Below are positions 42,827 through 51,643 of a DNA stretch of 64,000 bases, in pieces. The DNA is taken from the NCBI RefSeq assembly GCF_900659615.1, contig NZ_CAACUY010000008.1, positions 1 through 64,000 on the forward strand, read 5' to 3'. The position numbers and the translations under genes are program-made. Numbering within the stretch: position 1 is the first letter of the stretch; each line of letters opens with the position of its first letter. Below the pieces are notes generated by a model that did not search any database, was not told the DNA's origin, and worked only from the letters and a program-made list of their open reading frames with translations. This DNA is from Actinomadura fibrosa (GTDB lineage: Bacteria > Actinomycetota > Actinomycetes > Streptosporangiales > Streptosporangiaceae).

Positions 42827-44788
42827 ATGACCCGCTCCCCGGACGACCCCGCCAACCCCTGGCTCCCGGACTCCCCGGACACCTCACCGGAGGAGTCCGC
42901 GCCCCTGCCGTGGAACGCCCCGGCGCCCCCACCCCCCACGCCACCCTGGAGCACCCCCGAGACAAACCCCTGGACCACCGAACAACCCACCCCAGGGGCC
43001 CCTCCCACCAAGCCAAGCTCCACTGCCCCGAACGCCTCCGGGCCATCCGGCTCTAAGGCGCCGACCTCATCTGAGGCGGCTGCGGCCGAGCCTTTGCCCT
43101 TCCAGGTCGTGAAGGGCGATGCGAACCCCTGGGCAGCCACCCCCATCCCCGTGGTCGCGCCATCCGAGCCTGACGACGCCGAAACCACGCCGCCAACAGC
43201 GTCCACTCCGGCTACCACCGCACAGCGCGACAAACCCGGCCGCGTAGCCACCCCGTCCAGCGACCGCACGGAATCACCGACGACCAAACGCCCCGCCCAT
43301 CCAACACCCACCCCCGAAGGACCGGCCCCCGAAGGGCGCGCCCCCGGGGGATCCGTTCCCGAAGGACCCGTTCCCGAAGGACCCGCTCCCGAAGGGCGCG
43401 CCCCCGGGGGACCCGCTCCCGGAGGACCCGCTCCCGGAGGACCCGCTCCCGGAGGATCTGCTCCCGGGGGATCCGCTCCCGGAGGGCCCGTCCCCGGAGA
43501 ATCCGCTTCCGGGGGACCTGCTTCCGAAGGATCCGCTCCCGGAGGATCCGTCCCCGGAAAATCCGCTCCCGGGGGACCTGCCCTCGAAGGGTCCGTCCCC
43601 GAAGGACTCGCTCCCGGAGGATCCATCCGCGAAGGATCCGCCTCCGCGTCGTCGCCTTCGGGGCCCTCACTCCTGGGCCCGTCCGTGCCCGCTGAGTTCG
43701 CGGCTGGCCGTACTGCGTCTGACTCGTCCGCCCCCGCTCGTCCAGCGCCTGATTTGCCCGCGCCTGGCTCGTCCGTGGCTGACTTGCGGGTGGCCGGGGG
43801 ATCTGGCGGCTCTGGCGAGTCGAGGGATGGCGGGGAGAGGGGACCTTCTGACGGCTCGTTGTCGGTCGGGCGTTCTGGCCGGGGGACGAGCGGGCGTGGG
43901 CGTCGTTCCCGCGAGGCGTCACTTGGTGAGCCGAGTGCTTCGTATCAGGACGAGTCGGGTGTCGCCGGTGGTTCTTCTGCTGGCGAGGTTCCGGCGGGTG
44001 AGGCTTCGCGAGGTGAGGTTGGTGCTCGTGGGGCTCGTGGTGGGACTGCGAGGCGGCCGAAGGGAAGCGCTTCTGGACGAGGTGGGCGGCGTCGTGGAGG
44101 TGCGGCATCCGCAGGTGAGGGCGTTGGCGGCCGTTCTGCGGGTGGTGGTGCGTTCGGGGGTGCGGGCAGCGTTTGGGGGCCCGAGGGCTCCGGTGCTGGC
44201 GGGAAGAAGCGTCAGCGGACGGGTGGGCGCGGGCGTGGTGAGCCGCGCGAGGGAGATCGTGAGGAGCAGGGGGGCGGCGGGTCCGATCCTGAGGCGAAGG
44301 CCCGGGAAATCTGCCTGCGGCTGCTCGCCATGTCGCCGCGTACTCGGGCGCAGTTGGCGGACGCGTTGCGGCGCAAGGGGATCCCCGATGAGGTGGCCGA
44401 GCTCGTTCTATCGCGGTTCAGCGACGTCGGGCTCATCGACGACGAGGCGTTCGCCCAGGCGTGGGTGCAGTCACGGCATGCGGGGAAGGGGCTCGCGAAA
44501 CGGGCCCTGGCCGCGGAGCTCCGGCGGCGCGGGGTTGCCGACGAGACCGTGAACGACGCGGTCGAGTCGCTCGACCCGGAGCAGGAGGAGCAGACCGCGC
44601 GCGCCCTGGTCGACCGGAAGCTCCGTAGTACGCGGGGTGTCGAGCCGGCCAAGCGCATGCGCCGCCTGGTGGGCATGCTCGCTCGTAAGGGGTATCCGCC
44701 CGGCCTGAGTTACCGGGTGGTCAAGGAGGCGCTCGCGGACGAGGGCGCCGATCTCGACGACGTTCCCGACGCGTCGCCCTTCGACTGA
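42827..44788 (+). CDS. recX: RecX regulatory protein with a very long repetitive N-terminal extension
   Basis: Residues about 493-646 are a full RecX domain of three-helix repeats (REICLRLLAMSPRTRAQLAD, LSRFSDVGLIDDEAFAQAWV, RRLVGMLARKGYPPGLSYRV). It should cap or inhibit RecA filaments. Typical RecX proteins are 150-270 residues; this frame is 653. The extra 490 residues are a Pro-rich start (PANPWLPDSPD), about 22 copies of a five-residue APGGP/VPEGP repeat (about 163-273), and a Gly/Ser/Arg-rich segment with less biased codons. No ribosome site precedes ATG 42827, so a later start cannot be ruled out. Confidence 0.85.
   Translation: MTRSPDDPANPWLPDSPDTSPEESAPLPWNAPAPPPPTPPWSTPETNPWTTEQPTPGAPPTKPSSTAPNASGPSGSKAPTSSEAAAAEPLPFQVVKGDANPWAATPIPVVAPSEPDDAETTPPTASTPATTAQRDKPGRVATPSSDRTESPTTKRPAHPTPTPEGPAPEGRAPGGSVPEGPVPEGPAPEGRAPGGPAPGGPAPGGPAPGGSAPGGSAPGGPVPGESASGGPASEGSAPGGSVPGKSAPGGPALEGSVPEGLAPGGSIREGSASASSPSGPSLLGPSVPAEFAAGRTASDSSAPARPAPDLPAPGSSVADLRVAGGSGGSGESRDGGERGPSDGSLSVGRSGRGTSGRGRRSREASLGEPSASYQDESGVAGGSSAGEVPAGEASRGEVGARGARGGTARRPKGSASGRGGRRRGGAASAGEGVGGRSAGGGAFGGAGSVWGPEGSGAGGKKRQRTGGRGRGEPREGDREEQGGGGSDPEAKAREICLRLLAMSPRTRAQLADALRRKGIPDEVAELVLSRFSDVGLIDDEAFAQAWVQSRHAGKGLAKRALAAELRRRGVADETVNDAVESLDPEQEEQTARALVDRKLRSTRGVEPAKRMRRLVGMLARKGYPPGLSYRVVKEALADEGADLDDVPDASPFD
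43312..43645 (+). repeat. 15-bp tandem repeat within the recX extension
   Basis: About 22 copies of GGACCCGCTCCCGGA-type units lie in frame and encode five-residue blocks such as PAPGG, SVPEG and RAPGG. Variation includes CCCGAAGG versus CCCGGAGG and CCCGGGGG, so copies have diverged but kept frame. Confidence 0.85.
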
Positions 44789-45730
44789 CGGATGCCGTCG
44801 GCGGGCTGAGGGGCGGTTCAGTCGACGATCCACCGTGTCGTCGGTCATCGACGAGCGAACGGTCGAGCCTCCGCCGTGTCGTCGGTCATTGGCGGGCGGA
44901 CGGTCGCGGGGCCGGGGTGTGGTCGCTTATTGGCGGGCGAGCGGTCGCGGGGCCGTGGTGTGGTCGGTCATTGGCGGGCGGACGGTCGAGCTTCCGCCGT
45001 GTCGTCGGCTATTGGTGGGCGGACGGTCGCGGGCCGTGGTGTGGTCGGTCATCGACGAGCGGATGGTTGTGGGGCCGTGGTGTGGTCGGTTATTCGGGGT
45101 CGCCGGGTGGCGGTCATTGGCGGGTGAGCGGTCGCGGGGCCGCTTTGGGGCGGTCATTGGCGGGCGGACGGTCGCGGCCGTGGTGTGGTCGGTTGTTGGC
45201 GGGCGAGCGGTCGCGGGGCTGCCCTGGGGTGGTTATGGGCGGGGGGTGGCACCAGCTGCGGGGGGAGGGGTGGGCTGTCGGCTTTCCTCGGGATGAACGT
45301 GGGGCGACACGCCGGGGAATGACGGGAAGGCTGACGCTGGATGACCCCGGCCTGACAGGGGCGGGGTCGCGACGCGGCAGGTCGGACGTGCGGGCGGGGT
45401 CAAGGGGGCCGGTAAGGAACTCCTCACGCGGCCGTTCGGTTAGTCCGGAATGCCCGGGGTTTGCTTGCTCATTACCTCCGTGCCGCTTACCGTTACGGCA
45501 GTGAGGAGTTACTCCGCGTCTCGCGGATTGCTATACGACCGGGCACGTTCGAGCAGCTGAGAGGCATCAGGGACAGGTTCGTTGGCCGCGTTCGGCCGAG
45601 TCGCCGGGGAGCGCCCGTGGGCGTGGCCCGGTGATGTCGTGCACCCGAGCGTCCCGCCGGGACGCGAGTAAGTCCTCGCAAGGCAGGGCCCTGACTCCGG
45701 GTGGGCCCGCGGCGAGGAAGGATCTGCCTC
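44789..45730. other. Non-coding recX-rny spacer, 942 bp
   Basis: No gene is supported. The left half is the 41-bp minisatellite; frames here shift with each repeat. The right part (45250-45730) includes the rny leader and a possible promoter near 45465-45500, where base composition becomes less GC-rich (TTGCTTGCTCATTACC). Confidence 0.6.
44840..45245. repeat. 41-bp minisatellite between recX and rny
   Basis: About ten head-to-tail copies start at 44840, 44881, 44922, 44963, 45004, 45044, 45085, then (after a shortened copy) 45109, 45149, 45188 and 45229. The consensus begins GTCGGTCATTGGCGGGCGGA and continues with CGGTCGCGGGGCCGTGGTGTG. Two sub-types alternate: one ends in GCCTCCGCCGTGTC, the other in GGGGCCGTGGTGTG. 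The 41-base period is not a multiple of three, so the array is not coding. Confidence 0.9.
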
Positions 45731-47305
45731 ATGGAGAGCGTCCTGCTGGGTGCAGCGCTGCTGGTGACCCTGGTCGCTCTCGTCATCGTCATCCTGCGGC
45801 GGCCCGGGGGCCTGCCGGGCAGGGGGGCGGCGGAGGTGGCCCAGGCCCACGGTGAGGCGGACGAGGTCAGGGCCAAGGCCAAGCTCGACGCGCAGGACGT
45901 CCTGGAGAAGGCCGAGCGGCAGGCGCAGCAGATCGCCGCCACGGCGCGCGCGGAGCTGGAGGAGGAGGCCCGGGCCCTCCGGGACGATCTGCGGACGCTC
46001 AGGGAGGATCTGGAGCGCCGCGAGACGCGCCTGGCCGAGCGGGAGCAGCGGCTCGACGGCGAGATGCGCCGCCTGGAGGAGTGGTCGGGACGGCTCGCGG
46101 AGGCCAAGAAGGCCCTGGAGGCGCGCAAGGCGGAGCTGGCCGAGGTCGAGGAGGAGCGGCGGCGGGTCCTGGAGCAGGCCGCCGGTCTCACTGCGGACCA
46201 GGCCAAGGGCGAGCTGGTCGCGGCGATCGAGAACCAGGCGAAGCGGGAGGCCATCCCGATCATCCGGGAGATCGAGAACTCGGCGCGCGCCGAGGGGGAG
46301 AAGCGCGCGCGCAAGATCGTGACTTTGGCGATCCAGCGGGTCGCGAGCGAGCAGACGGCCGAGTCCGTCGTGTCGGTGCTGCACCTGCCGAGCGACGAGA
46401 TGAAGGGCCGCATCATCGGCCGCGAGGGCCGCAACATCCGCGCGTTCGAGACGACGACGGGCGTGAACCTCATCATCGACGACACTCCAGAGGCCGTGCT
46501 CCTGAGCTGTTTCGATCCGGTGCGCCGGGAGGTCGGCAGGCTCACCCTGGAGAAGCTCGTCCTGGACGGCCGGATCCACCCGCAGCGGATCGAGGAGATC
46601 TACGAGCGCAGTAAGAGCGACGTGGAGCAGCTGTGTGTGCGCGCGGGCGAGGACGCCTTGGTGGAGGTGGGCATCGCCGACATGCATCCGGAGCTCATCG
46701 CCCTCTTGGGGCAGCTCCGGTATCGGACGTCGTACGGGCAGAACGTCCTGAAGCACCTCATCGAGTCCGCGCACATCGCCGGGGTGATGGCGAGCGAGCT
46801 GCGGCTGCCGGTGGAGGTCGCCAAGCGGTGCACGCTGCTGCACGACATCGGCAAGGCCCTCACCCACGAGGTGGAGGGCAGCCATGCGCTGATCGGAGCG
46901 GAGATCGCACGCCGCTACGGTGAGCACGAGGACGTGGTGCACGCGATCGAGGCCCACCACAACGAGGTCGAGGTCCGGACGGTGGAGGCCGTGCTCACCC
47001 AGGCCGCCGACGCGGTCAGCGGGAGCCGGCCGGGGGCGCGCCGCGAGTCGCTGGAGGCCTACGTCAAGCGGCTGGAGCGGCTGGAGGAGATCGCCCGGGA
47101 CCGGCACGAGGGCGTGGAGAAGGTCTTCGCGATGCAGGCGGGCCGGGAGATCCGGGTGATGGTCAAGCCGGACTCGGTCGACGACATCCAGGCGCAGGTC
47201 ATCGCGCGCGACATCGCCAAGCAGGTCGAGGACGAGCTGACCTATCCGGGGCAGATCCGCGTGACCGTGGTCCGGGAGTCGCGGGCGATCGAGTTCGCCC
47301 GCTGA
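45731..47305 (+). CDS. rny: Ribonuclease Y
   Basis: The 524-residue endoribonuclease starts mRNA decay at the membrane. It has an N-terminal membrane helix (SVLLGAALLVTLVALVIVIL), a long coiled coil (about 45-200), a KH domain (GRIIGREGRNIRAFE), and the HD domain with LLHDIGKALTHE and the HHNEV motif. ATG 45731 follows GGAAGGA; an in-frame start at 45701 is less good. Position after recX is conserved in actinobacteria. Confidence 0.95.
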   Translation: MESVLLGAALLVTLVALVIVILRRPGGLPGRGAAEVAQAHGEADEVRAKAKLDAQDVLEKAERQAQQIAATARAELEEEARALRDDLRTLREDLERRETRLAEREQRLDGEMRRLEEWSGRLAEAKKALEARKAELAEVEEERRRVLEQAAGLTADQAKGELVAAIENQAKREAIPIIREIENSARAEGEKRARKIVTLAIQRVASEQTAESVVSVLHLPSDEMKGRIIGREGRNIRAFETTTGVNLIIDDTPEAVLLSCFDPVRREVGRLTLEKLVLDGRIHPQRIEEIYERSKSDVEQLCVRAGEDALVEVGIADMHPELIALLGQLRYRTSYGQNVLKHLIESAHIAGVMASELRLPVEVAKRCTLLHDIGKALTHEVEGSHALIGAEIARRYGEHEDVVHAIEAHHNEVEVRTVEAVLTQAADAVSGSRPGARRESLEAYVKRLERLEEIARDRHEGVEKVFAMQAGREIRVMVKPDSVDDIQAQVIARDIAKQVEDELTYPGQIRVTVVRESRAIEFAR

Positions 47306-47343
47306 GGTTCCGCGCGAGAACGCCCGTCAACGGGAGAACGCCC

Positions 47344-47368
47344 GTCAACGGGAGGGCGTCCCGTTGAC
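47344..47368 (+). terminator. Hairpin after rny
   Basis: GTCAACGGG and CCCGTTGAC form a perfect nine-base stem with loop AGGGCGT, 39 bp after the rny stop. The left arm is part of a duplicated GAACGCCCGTCAACGG. No T-tract follows. Confidence 0.55.
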
Positions 47369-47432
47369 AGGCGTCAACGGTCTGTGGGCCGCGCTGTGCT
47401 CGGCCCGGCACTGGCCGGGGCCCCGGCATCAC

Positions 47433-47515
47433 CTGGGCTGAGGCGTGCTCAGCCCAGCCGTGACTGCGGCGTGGTCAAGCCCGGCCGTGACTGAGGCGTG
47501 CTCAGCCCAGCCGTG
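47433..47515. repeat. Three-copy 26/27-bp direct repeat with hairpin
   Basis: CTGAGGCGTGCTCAGCCCAGCCGTGA occurs at 47438 and 47491, with a variant (CTGCGGCGTGGTCAAGCCCGG...) at 47464. CTGGGCTGA/TCAGCCCAG (47433-47441, 47449-47457) makes a nine-base hairpin at the left edge. It lies between the convergent rny and peptidase genes and may act in transcription termination of either. Confidence 0.7.
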
Positions 47516-47521
47516 GGGTGC

Positions 47522-49513
47522 TTAGCCGACCGTGAGGTCGATCGGGTCGACGCCGCGCGGCTCGAACCCGAGGGTCTGGCCGTAGAAGGCGAGCTCGGCC
47601 TCCAGGCACGCGATGACGGTGTCCGCGCGACGGAACCCGTGCGACTCGCCCTCGAACGTGAGGTAGGCGTAGGGCATCTTCTTCGCGGCGAGCGCCACCG
47701 CGAAACGCTCCGACTGGTCCGGCGGCACCACCGGGTCGTTCAGGCCCTGGAGGAGGAGGACGGGGCAGGACGTGTGCTCGGCGCGGTTCAGCGGCGAGCG
47801 CTCCTCGTAGGCCCGTTCGAAGCCGGGCAGGGGGCCGATCAGGCCGAAGAGGTAGTGCGACTCGAAGTCGTGGGTCGCCTCGGCGAAGCTCTGCAGGTCG
47901 CTGATGCCGTAGTAGGACGTGGCGGCCTTGAACACGTCGGTCTGCGTGACCGCCGCGAGCGTCGTCCAGCCGCCCGCGGACCCTCCGCGGATCGCGAGGC
48001 GCGCCGGGTCGGCGATACCGCCCTCGACGAGGGCCTGGGCGGCGGCCACGGCGTCCTCCACGTCCACGACGCCCCACTGGCGGCGGAGGCGTTCGCGGTA
48101 GGCGCGGCCGTAGCCGGTGGAACCGCCGTAATTGACGTCGATGACGCCGATGCCGCGGCTGGTGAAGTACGCCCGCTCCAGGTCGAGGACCTTGGACACG
48201 CGTCCGGTGGGTCCGCCGTGGACGAACACGACGTACGGCGGCAGCTCGCCTTCCGGGGCGACCGCCTCCGGGTTGGTGGGCGGGAAGACGTAGGCGTGGA
48301 CGGGACGCCCGAACGGTCCTTCGAGGCGTTCGGCGCGCGGCTTCGACAGGTACGCGACGTCCGGCAGCTCGGGGAGCTCGCGGCGGAGCCCCTCGACCCG
48401 GCCGGTGGTGGTGTCGACCCGGACCACGGACGGCGGGATGTCCGGCCCTCCGGCGATGCCCACGATGGTGGTGCCGTCGGCCGACAGCTGCGGCTGCCAG
48501 TGCTCGTACGGGACCTCCAGGTCGATGAGATCGAGCGTCTCCGGGTCGTAGATGCCGAGCCGCAGGTCGCCTTCACCGTGCAGGACGGCGAGGCGCCCGT
48601 CGCCGAGGAGCGCGTAGGGCATGCCGCCGAGCTGCCATAGGGCGCCGGTGAACTCCTCCTCCGCCGGGTACAGCGCCTGAGGCGATTCGCCGTGGAGGCC
48701 CACTTGGTAGATGTTCCACCAGCCGGGCCAGTCGGAGATGACGTAGAGGGTCTCGTCGTCATTCCAGAGGGGCGCAACGGCGGATTCGGTGAGCCCGCCC
48801 TTGACCGTGCGGGGCGCGACGGTGACACCGTCCTCGATCGCGGCCACGCGGACTTCGGTGCCGTCCCACGGCATCCGGGGGTGGTTCCACTGCACCCAGG
48901 CCAAGTGCCCGCCACCGGGGGACGGGGCGGGGCTGGCGTAGAAGTGCGCTCCGGTCACCAGTTCGCGGATGGCGGCGGCGTCCTCGGCGGCACTGCCGTC
49001 CAAGGGGACGGCGACGATGGCGCGCCTGATGCCCGCCGCGCCCTCCTCGCCCTCAGGGGCCGTGGCGATGTGCCCTTCGCACACGCACCAGATCTCCGTC
49101 CCGTCCGGGGACAGCACGAAGTCGGCATACCGCAGGCCCGCCGGGACGGCCGGCTCCGGAGTCAACGGGTACGGCTTCGGATCGCCCGGGTCCAGCCGGT
49201 GCAGGCGCTGGTCCTCATAGTTGGAGAACACGAGTGACCAGCCCTCGGCGGTACGGATCGGCAGGTACGACCGCCCTCCGTACTCGTGGACGCGGGTGCG
49301 CGCGTCCCAGGGGGCCTGGAGCAACTCCGTCCGGTGACCGCCCCTGAGGTGGACCACCGTGGTCCGCCCGCCCTCTTCGGGCCGGGTCTCCTGCCACCAC
49401 ACGTCATCGCCCACGACGGTCGGGAAGCTGAGGCGCAGCCGGGCGCGGGCGACATCGGCCGCGGAGATGGGAGAGGGCCAGGAGCCGTAGGGGAGGGTCG
49501 CACGAGCGGTCAT
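47522..49513 (-). CDS. Prolyl oligopeptidase family (S9) serine peptidase
   Basis: The 663-residue protein has an N-terminal beta-propeller (about 40-390) and a C-terminal peptidase domain. The oxyanion segment VFVHGGPTG, the nucleophile in GGSAGG, Asp in GLNDPVVPP and His in EGESHGFRR complete the triad. No signal peptide is visible, so it is cytoplasmic and probably cleaves short peptides or acyl-peptides. It stands alone, convergent with rny. Confidence 0.92.
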   Translation of the reverse strand: MTARATLPYGSWPSPISAADVARARLRLSFPTVVGDDVWWQETRPEEGGRTTVVHLRGGHRTELLQAPWDARTRVHEYGGRSYLPIRTAEGWSLVFSNYEDQRLHRLDPGDPKPYPLTPEPAVPAGLRYADFVLSPDGTEIWCVCEGHIATAPEGEEGAAGIRRAIVAVPLDGSAAEDAAAIRELVTGAHFYASPAPSPGGGHLAWVQWNHPRMPWDGTEVRVAAIEDGVTVAPRTVKGGLTESAVAPLWNDDETLYVISDWPGWWNIYQVGLHGESPQALYPAEEEFTGALWQLGGMPYALLGDGRLAVLHGEGDLRLGIYDPETLDLIDLEVPYEHWQPQLSADGTTIVGIAGGPDIPPSVVRVDTTTGRVEGLRRELPELPDVAYLSKPRAERLEGPFGRPVHAYVFPPTNPEAVAPEGELPPYVVFVHGGPTGRVSKVLDLERAYFTSRGIGVIDVNYGGSTGYGRAYRERLRRQWGVVDVEDAVAAAQALVEGGIADPARLAIRGGSAGGWTTLAAVTQTDVFKAATSYYGISDLQSFAEATHDFESHYLFGLIGPLPGFERAYEERSPLNRAEHTSCPVLLLQGLNDPVVPPDQSERFAVALAAKKMPYAYLTFEGESHGFRRADTVIACLEAELAFYGQTLGFEPRGVDPIDLTVG

Positions 49514-49863
49514 ACCAGGAATCGTCCCGCATACGGGGAGGGGTTGGGGCCATGACGGGCCGTTTGACTTCGGAAAGATACATGCCGATCACTGGGCAAC
49601 CCGCGGGTAACAGGAGCCTCTGGGGACTCTGCTGCCGCACGGGAGGCCCTCAGTCCGTCTGGGTGTCGCGGTCGAACGTCCCAGGCTCTCAGTAAGGCTC
49701 TGGCCGCCGTGCCGGGCACGATGAACAAGCGGCGGAAGTCATGAAGAGCATGGAATGCGGTGAAGCGCCGGGAACAGGTGGGGGCGGCGGGCGGAAGTGC
49801 CGCAGAACACGGAAGGGTGCCACCGAGAGCGGTGGCACCCTTCCGTGTACTCGTCGCGACGGA
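49514..49863. other. Spacer between peptidase and glu operon
   Basis: No gene is supported here. It holds the peptidase promoter on the left and the strong glu operon terminator on the right. Confidence 0.5.
49808..49847 (-). terminator. Terminator of the gluABCD operon
   Basis: CACGGAAGGGTGCCACCG and CGGTGGCACCCTTCCGTG form a perfect 18-bp stem with an AGAG loop. It lies 17 bp past the stop of the last glu gene. The T-tract is weak, but the stem is the strongest in the window. Confidence 0.85.
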
Positions 49864-50865
49864 TCAGAGGGTTCCCGTCGACCCGGCCTGGGCCGCCAGC
49901 GACACACCGGCCGCGGGCGGCGCGCCGACGTCCCCGCCCATCGTCTTGGCGGCCGTCTTGCGGCTGCGGCGGCTGCGCGCCTCCAACCACGTGGCCAAGC
50001 GGCTCACGGACATGTTGACCGCGATGTAGATCACCCCGACCACGACGCCCGCCTGGATGATGTTGTTGTTGTAGTTGGGCGGCACCTGCTTGAAGCCCGC
50101 CTGCAGCAGTTCGGAGTAGGCGATGATGAAGCCGAGCGCCGTGTCCTTGAGCAGGACGACGAGCTGGCTCACGATCGCCGGCATCATCACCGTGACGGCC
50201 TGCGGCAGCAGGACGAGCCGCAGGACGCCGTTCTTGCGCAGGCCGATGGAGTAGGCGGCCTCCGCCTGTCCCTTCGGGATGGACAGGACGCCCGCGCGGA
50301 CGACCTCGGCCAGGACGGAGCCGTTGTACATCACCAGCCCGAACACGACCGCGGCGAACGCGGGCACGGTCACGGTCCCGGCGTTGATCTCCACGCCGAA
50401 GACGGAGAGGAAGTTGTCCACGACGACGCGCTGCAGCGTCCCGAACTGGGACTCGGCGATGCTGGGGCTGATCTTGTTCGGGACGAAGAAGGCCAGGAAG
50501 ATCAGGATCAGGAGCGGGATGGAGCGGAAGAACTCCACGACGGCCGCGGCCGGGATCCTGATCCACCAGTGGTCGGAGAGCCGGGCGAGCCCGAAGACGA
50601 CGCCGAACAGGAGGGCCAGGACGGAGGCGACGGCCGCCGCCTTGAGCGTGTTCCCGAGCCCGGGCAGGATCAGGTTGTCCCAGACCTCCCACTTGGTGAA
50701 CGGGCTCCAGAGCTTCCCCTCGAACTGGCCCTTCTCCTTGAACCGCCAGAGGAGCGCGGCCGCGATGGCGATCAGCACGATCGACGCGACGACGGCCAGG
50801 ATCCTGTGCCGCGCGCGTGCGCGGGGCCCCGGCGCGTCGAACAGGACCGTTGCTTCCTTGCTCAC
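49864..50865 (-). CDS. gluD: Glutamate-type ABC transporter permease GluD
   Basis: The 333-residue permease has the HisM-type amino-acid permease fold (about 70-290). Its extra N-terminal helix (ILAVVASIVLIAIAAALLWRF) is typical of GluD, and the EAA loop GQAEAAYSIGLRKNGVLRLVLLPQA is visible. A polar C-terminal tail follows. GTG 50865 overlaps the gluC stop (GTGA). It works with GluA, GluB and GluC to import glutamate or a related polar amino acid. Confidence 0.92.
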   Translation of the reverse strand: MSKEATVLFDAPGPRARARHRILAVVASIVLIAIAAALLWRFKEKGQFEGKLWSPFTKWEVWDNLILPGLGNTLKAAAVASVLALLFGVVFGLARLSDHWWIRIPAAAVVEFFRSIPLLILIFLAFFVPNKISPSIAESQFGTLQRVVVDNFLSVFGVEINAGTVTVPAFAAVVFGLVMYNGSVLAEVVRAGVLSIPKGQAEAAYSIGLRKNGVLRLVLLPQAVTVMMPAIVSQLVVLLKDTALGFIIAYSELLQAGFKQVPPNYNNNIIQAGVVVGVIYIAVNMSVSRLATWLEARSRRSRKTAAKTMGGDVGAPPAAGVSLAAQAGSTGTL

Positions 50866-51545
50866 CGCGCCACCGCCATCCGCTTGTGCAGCCATCCGAA
50901 GAAGAACCCGGTCGGCAGCGTGAGGATCATGAACCCGACGGCCACGCCGATGAACAGCGGAAGCGCGCCGCTGGTGAACGACGGCTGGTCGAGGAGCGTC
51001 TTCATCACGAGCGCCGTCTCGGCGTAGCTCGCCGCGGCCGCCACCGTCGTGTTCTTGATCATCGCGATGTAGACGCTGCCCAGCGGTGCGACGACCGCCC
51101 GGAACGCCTGCGGGAGGATGATCATCCGCAGCGACTGCGTGAAGGTGAGGCCGATCGAGCGCGCCGCCTCGGCCTGGCCGAGCGGGACGGTGTTGATGCC
51201 GGCGCGGAGCGACTCGCAGACGAACGCGGCGGTGTACCCGGACAGCCCCAGGACCGCCCACCAGTAGTAGGTGACGGACGAGGTGTCGGAGAACTTCAGC
51301 GCCAGGACGTCGTTGAGGCCGAGGCTGCACATCAGCAGCACCAGGGTCAGCGGCGTGTTGCGCAGGATGTTCACGTAGACGGTGCCGAAGGTCCGCAGCA
51401 CGCGGATCGGAGCGACCCGGAAGCTCGCCAGGACCGTGCCCAGGATGAGGGAGAGCACCGCCGCGGCGGCCGCGAGGCGCACGGTCGCCCAGAATCCTTC
51501 GAGGATCTGGTCGAAGTTGTCGAAGAACGGTCCGAAGTCAAACAT
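50862..51545 (-). CDS. gluC: Glutamate-type ABC transporter permease GluC
   Basis: The 227-residue permease has five or six membrane helices. The EAA loop is GQAEAARSIGLTFTQSLRMIILPQA. LRNTPLTLVLLM is the conserved amino-acid permease signature. It starts 98 bp after gluB, and this gap holds a strong hairpin. It overlaps gluD. Confidence 0.92.
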   Translation of the reverse strand: MFDFGPFFDNFDQILEGFWATVRLAAAAAVLSLILGTVLASFRVAPIRVLRTFGTVYVNILRNTPLTLVLLMCSLGLNDVLALKFSDTSSVTYYWWAVLGLSGYTAAFVCESLRAGINTVPLGQAEAARSIGLTFTQSLRMIILPQAFRAVVAPLGSVYIAMIKNTTVAAAASYAETALVMKTLLDQPSFTSGALPLFIGVAVGFMILTLPTGFFFGWLHKRMAVAR

Positions 51546-51586
51546 TGCTCAGCTGTTCCATGGCGTTCCAGCGGGTCGGGGCCGGA

Positions 51587-51623
51587 CCGGCCGGCTCCGG
51601 GCGGACGCTCCGGAGCCGGCCGG
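51587..51623 (-). promoter_or_regulatory. Intercistronic hairpin between gluB and gluC
   Basis: CCGGCCGGCTCCGG (51587-51600) and CCGGAGCCGGCCGG (51610-51623) form a perfect 14-bp stem. It probably stabilises or partly terminates the message after gluA-gluB, which gives more binding protein than permease. Confidence 0.65.
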
Positions 51624-51643
51624 CACGACAGGCTCGGCGTGGA

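Noticed and set aside
44840-45245. CRISPR array
   Set aside because: Units are contiguous 41-bp tandem copies without unique spacers, and no cas genes are present.
44835-45296. Protein-coding frame over the minisatellite
   Set aside because: Open frames here simply follow the 41-base repeats through three frames and have no ribosome site or stable repeat peptide.
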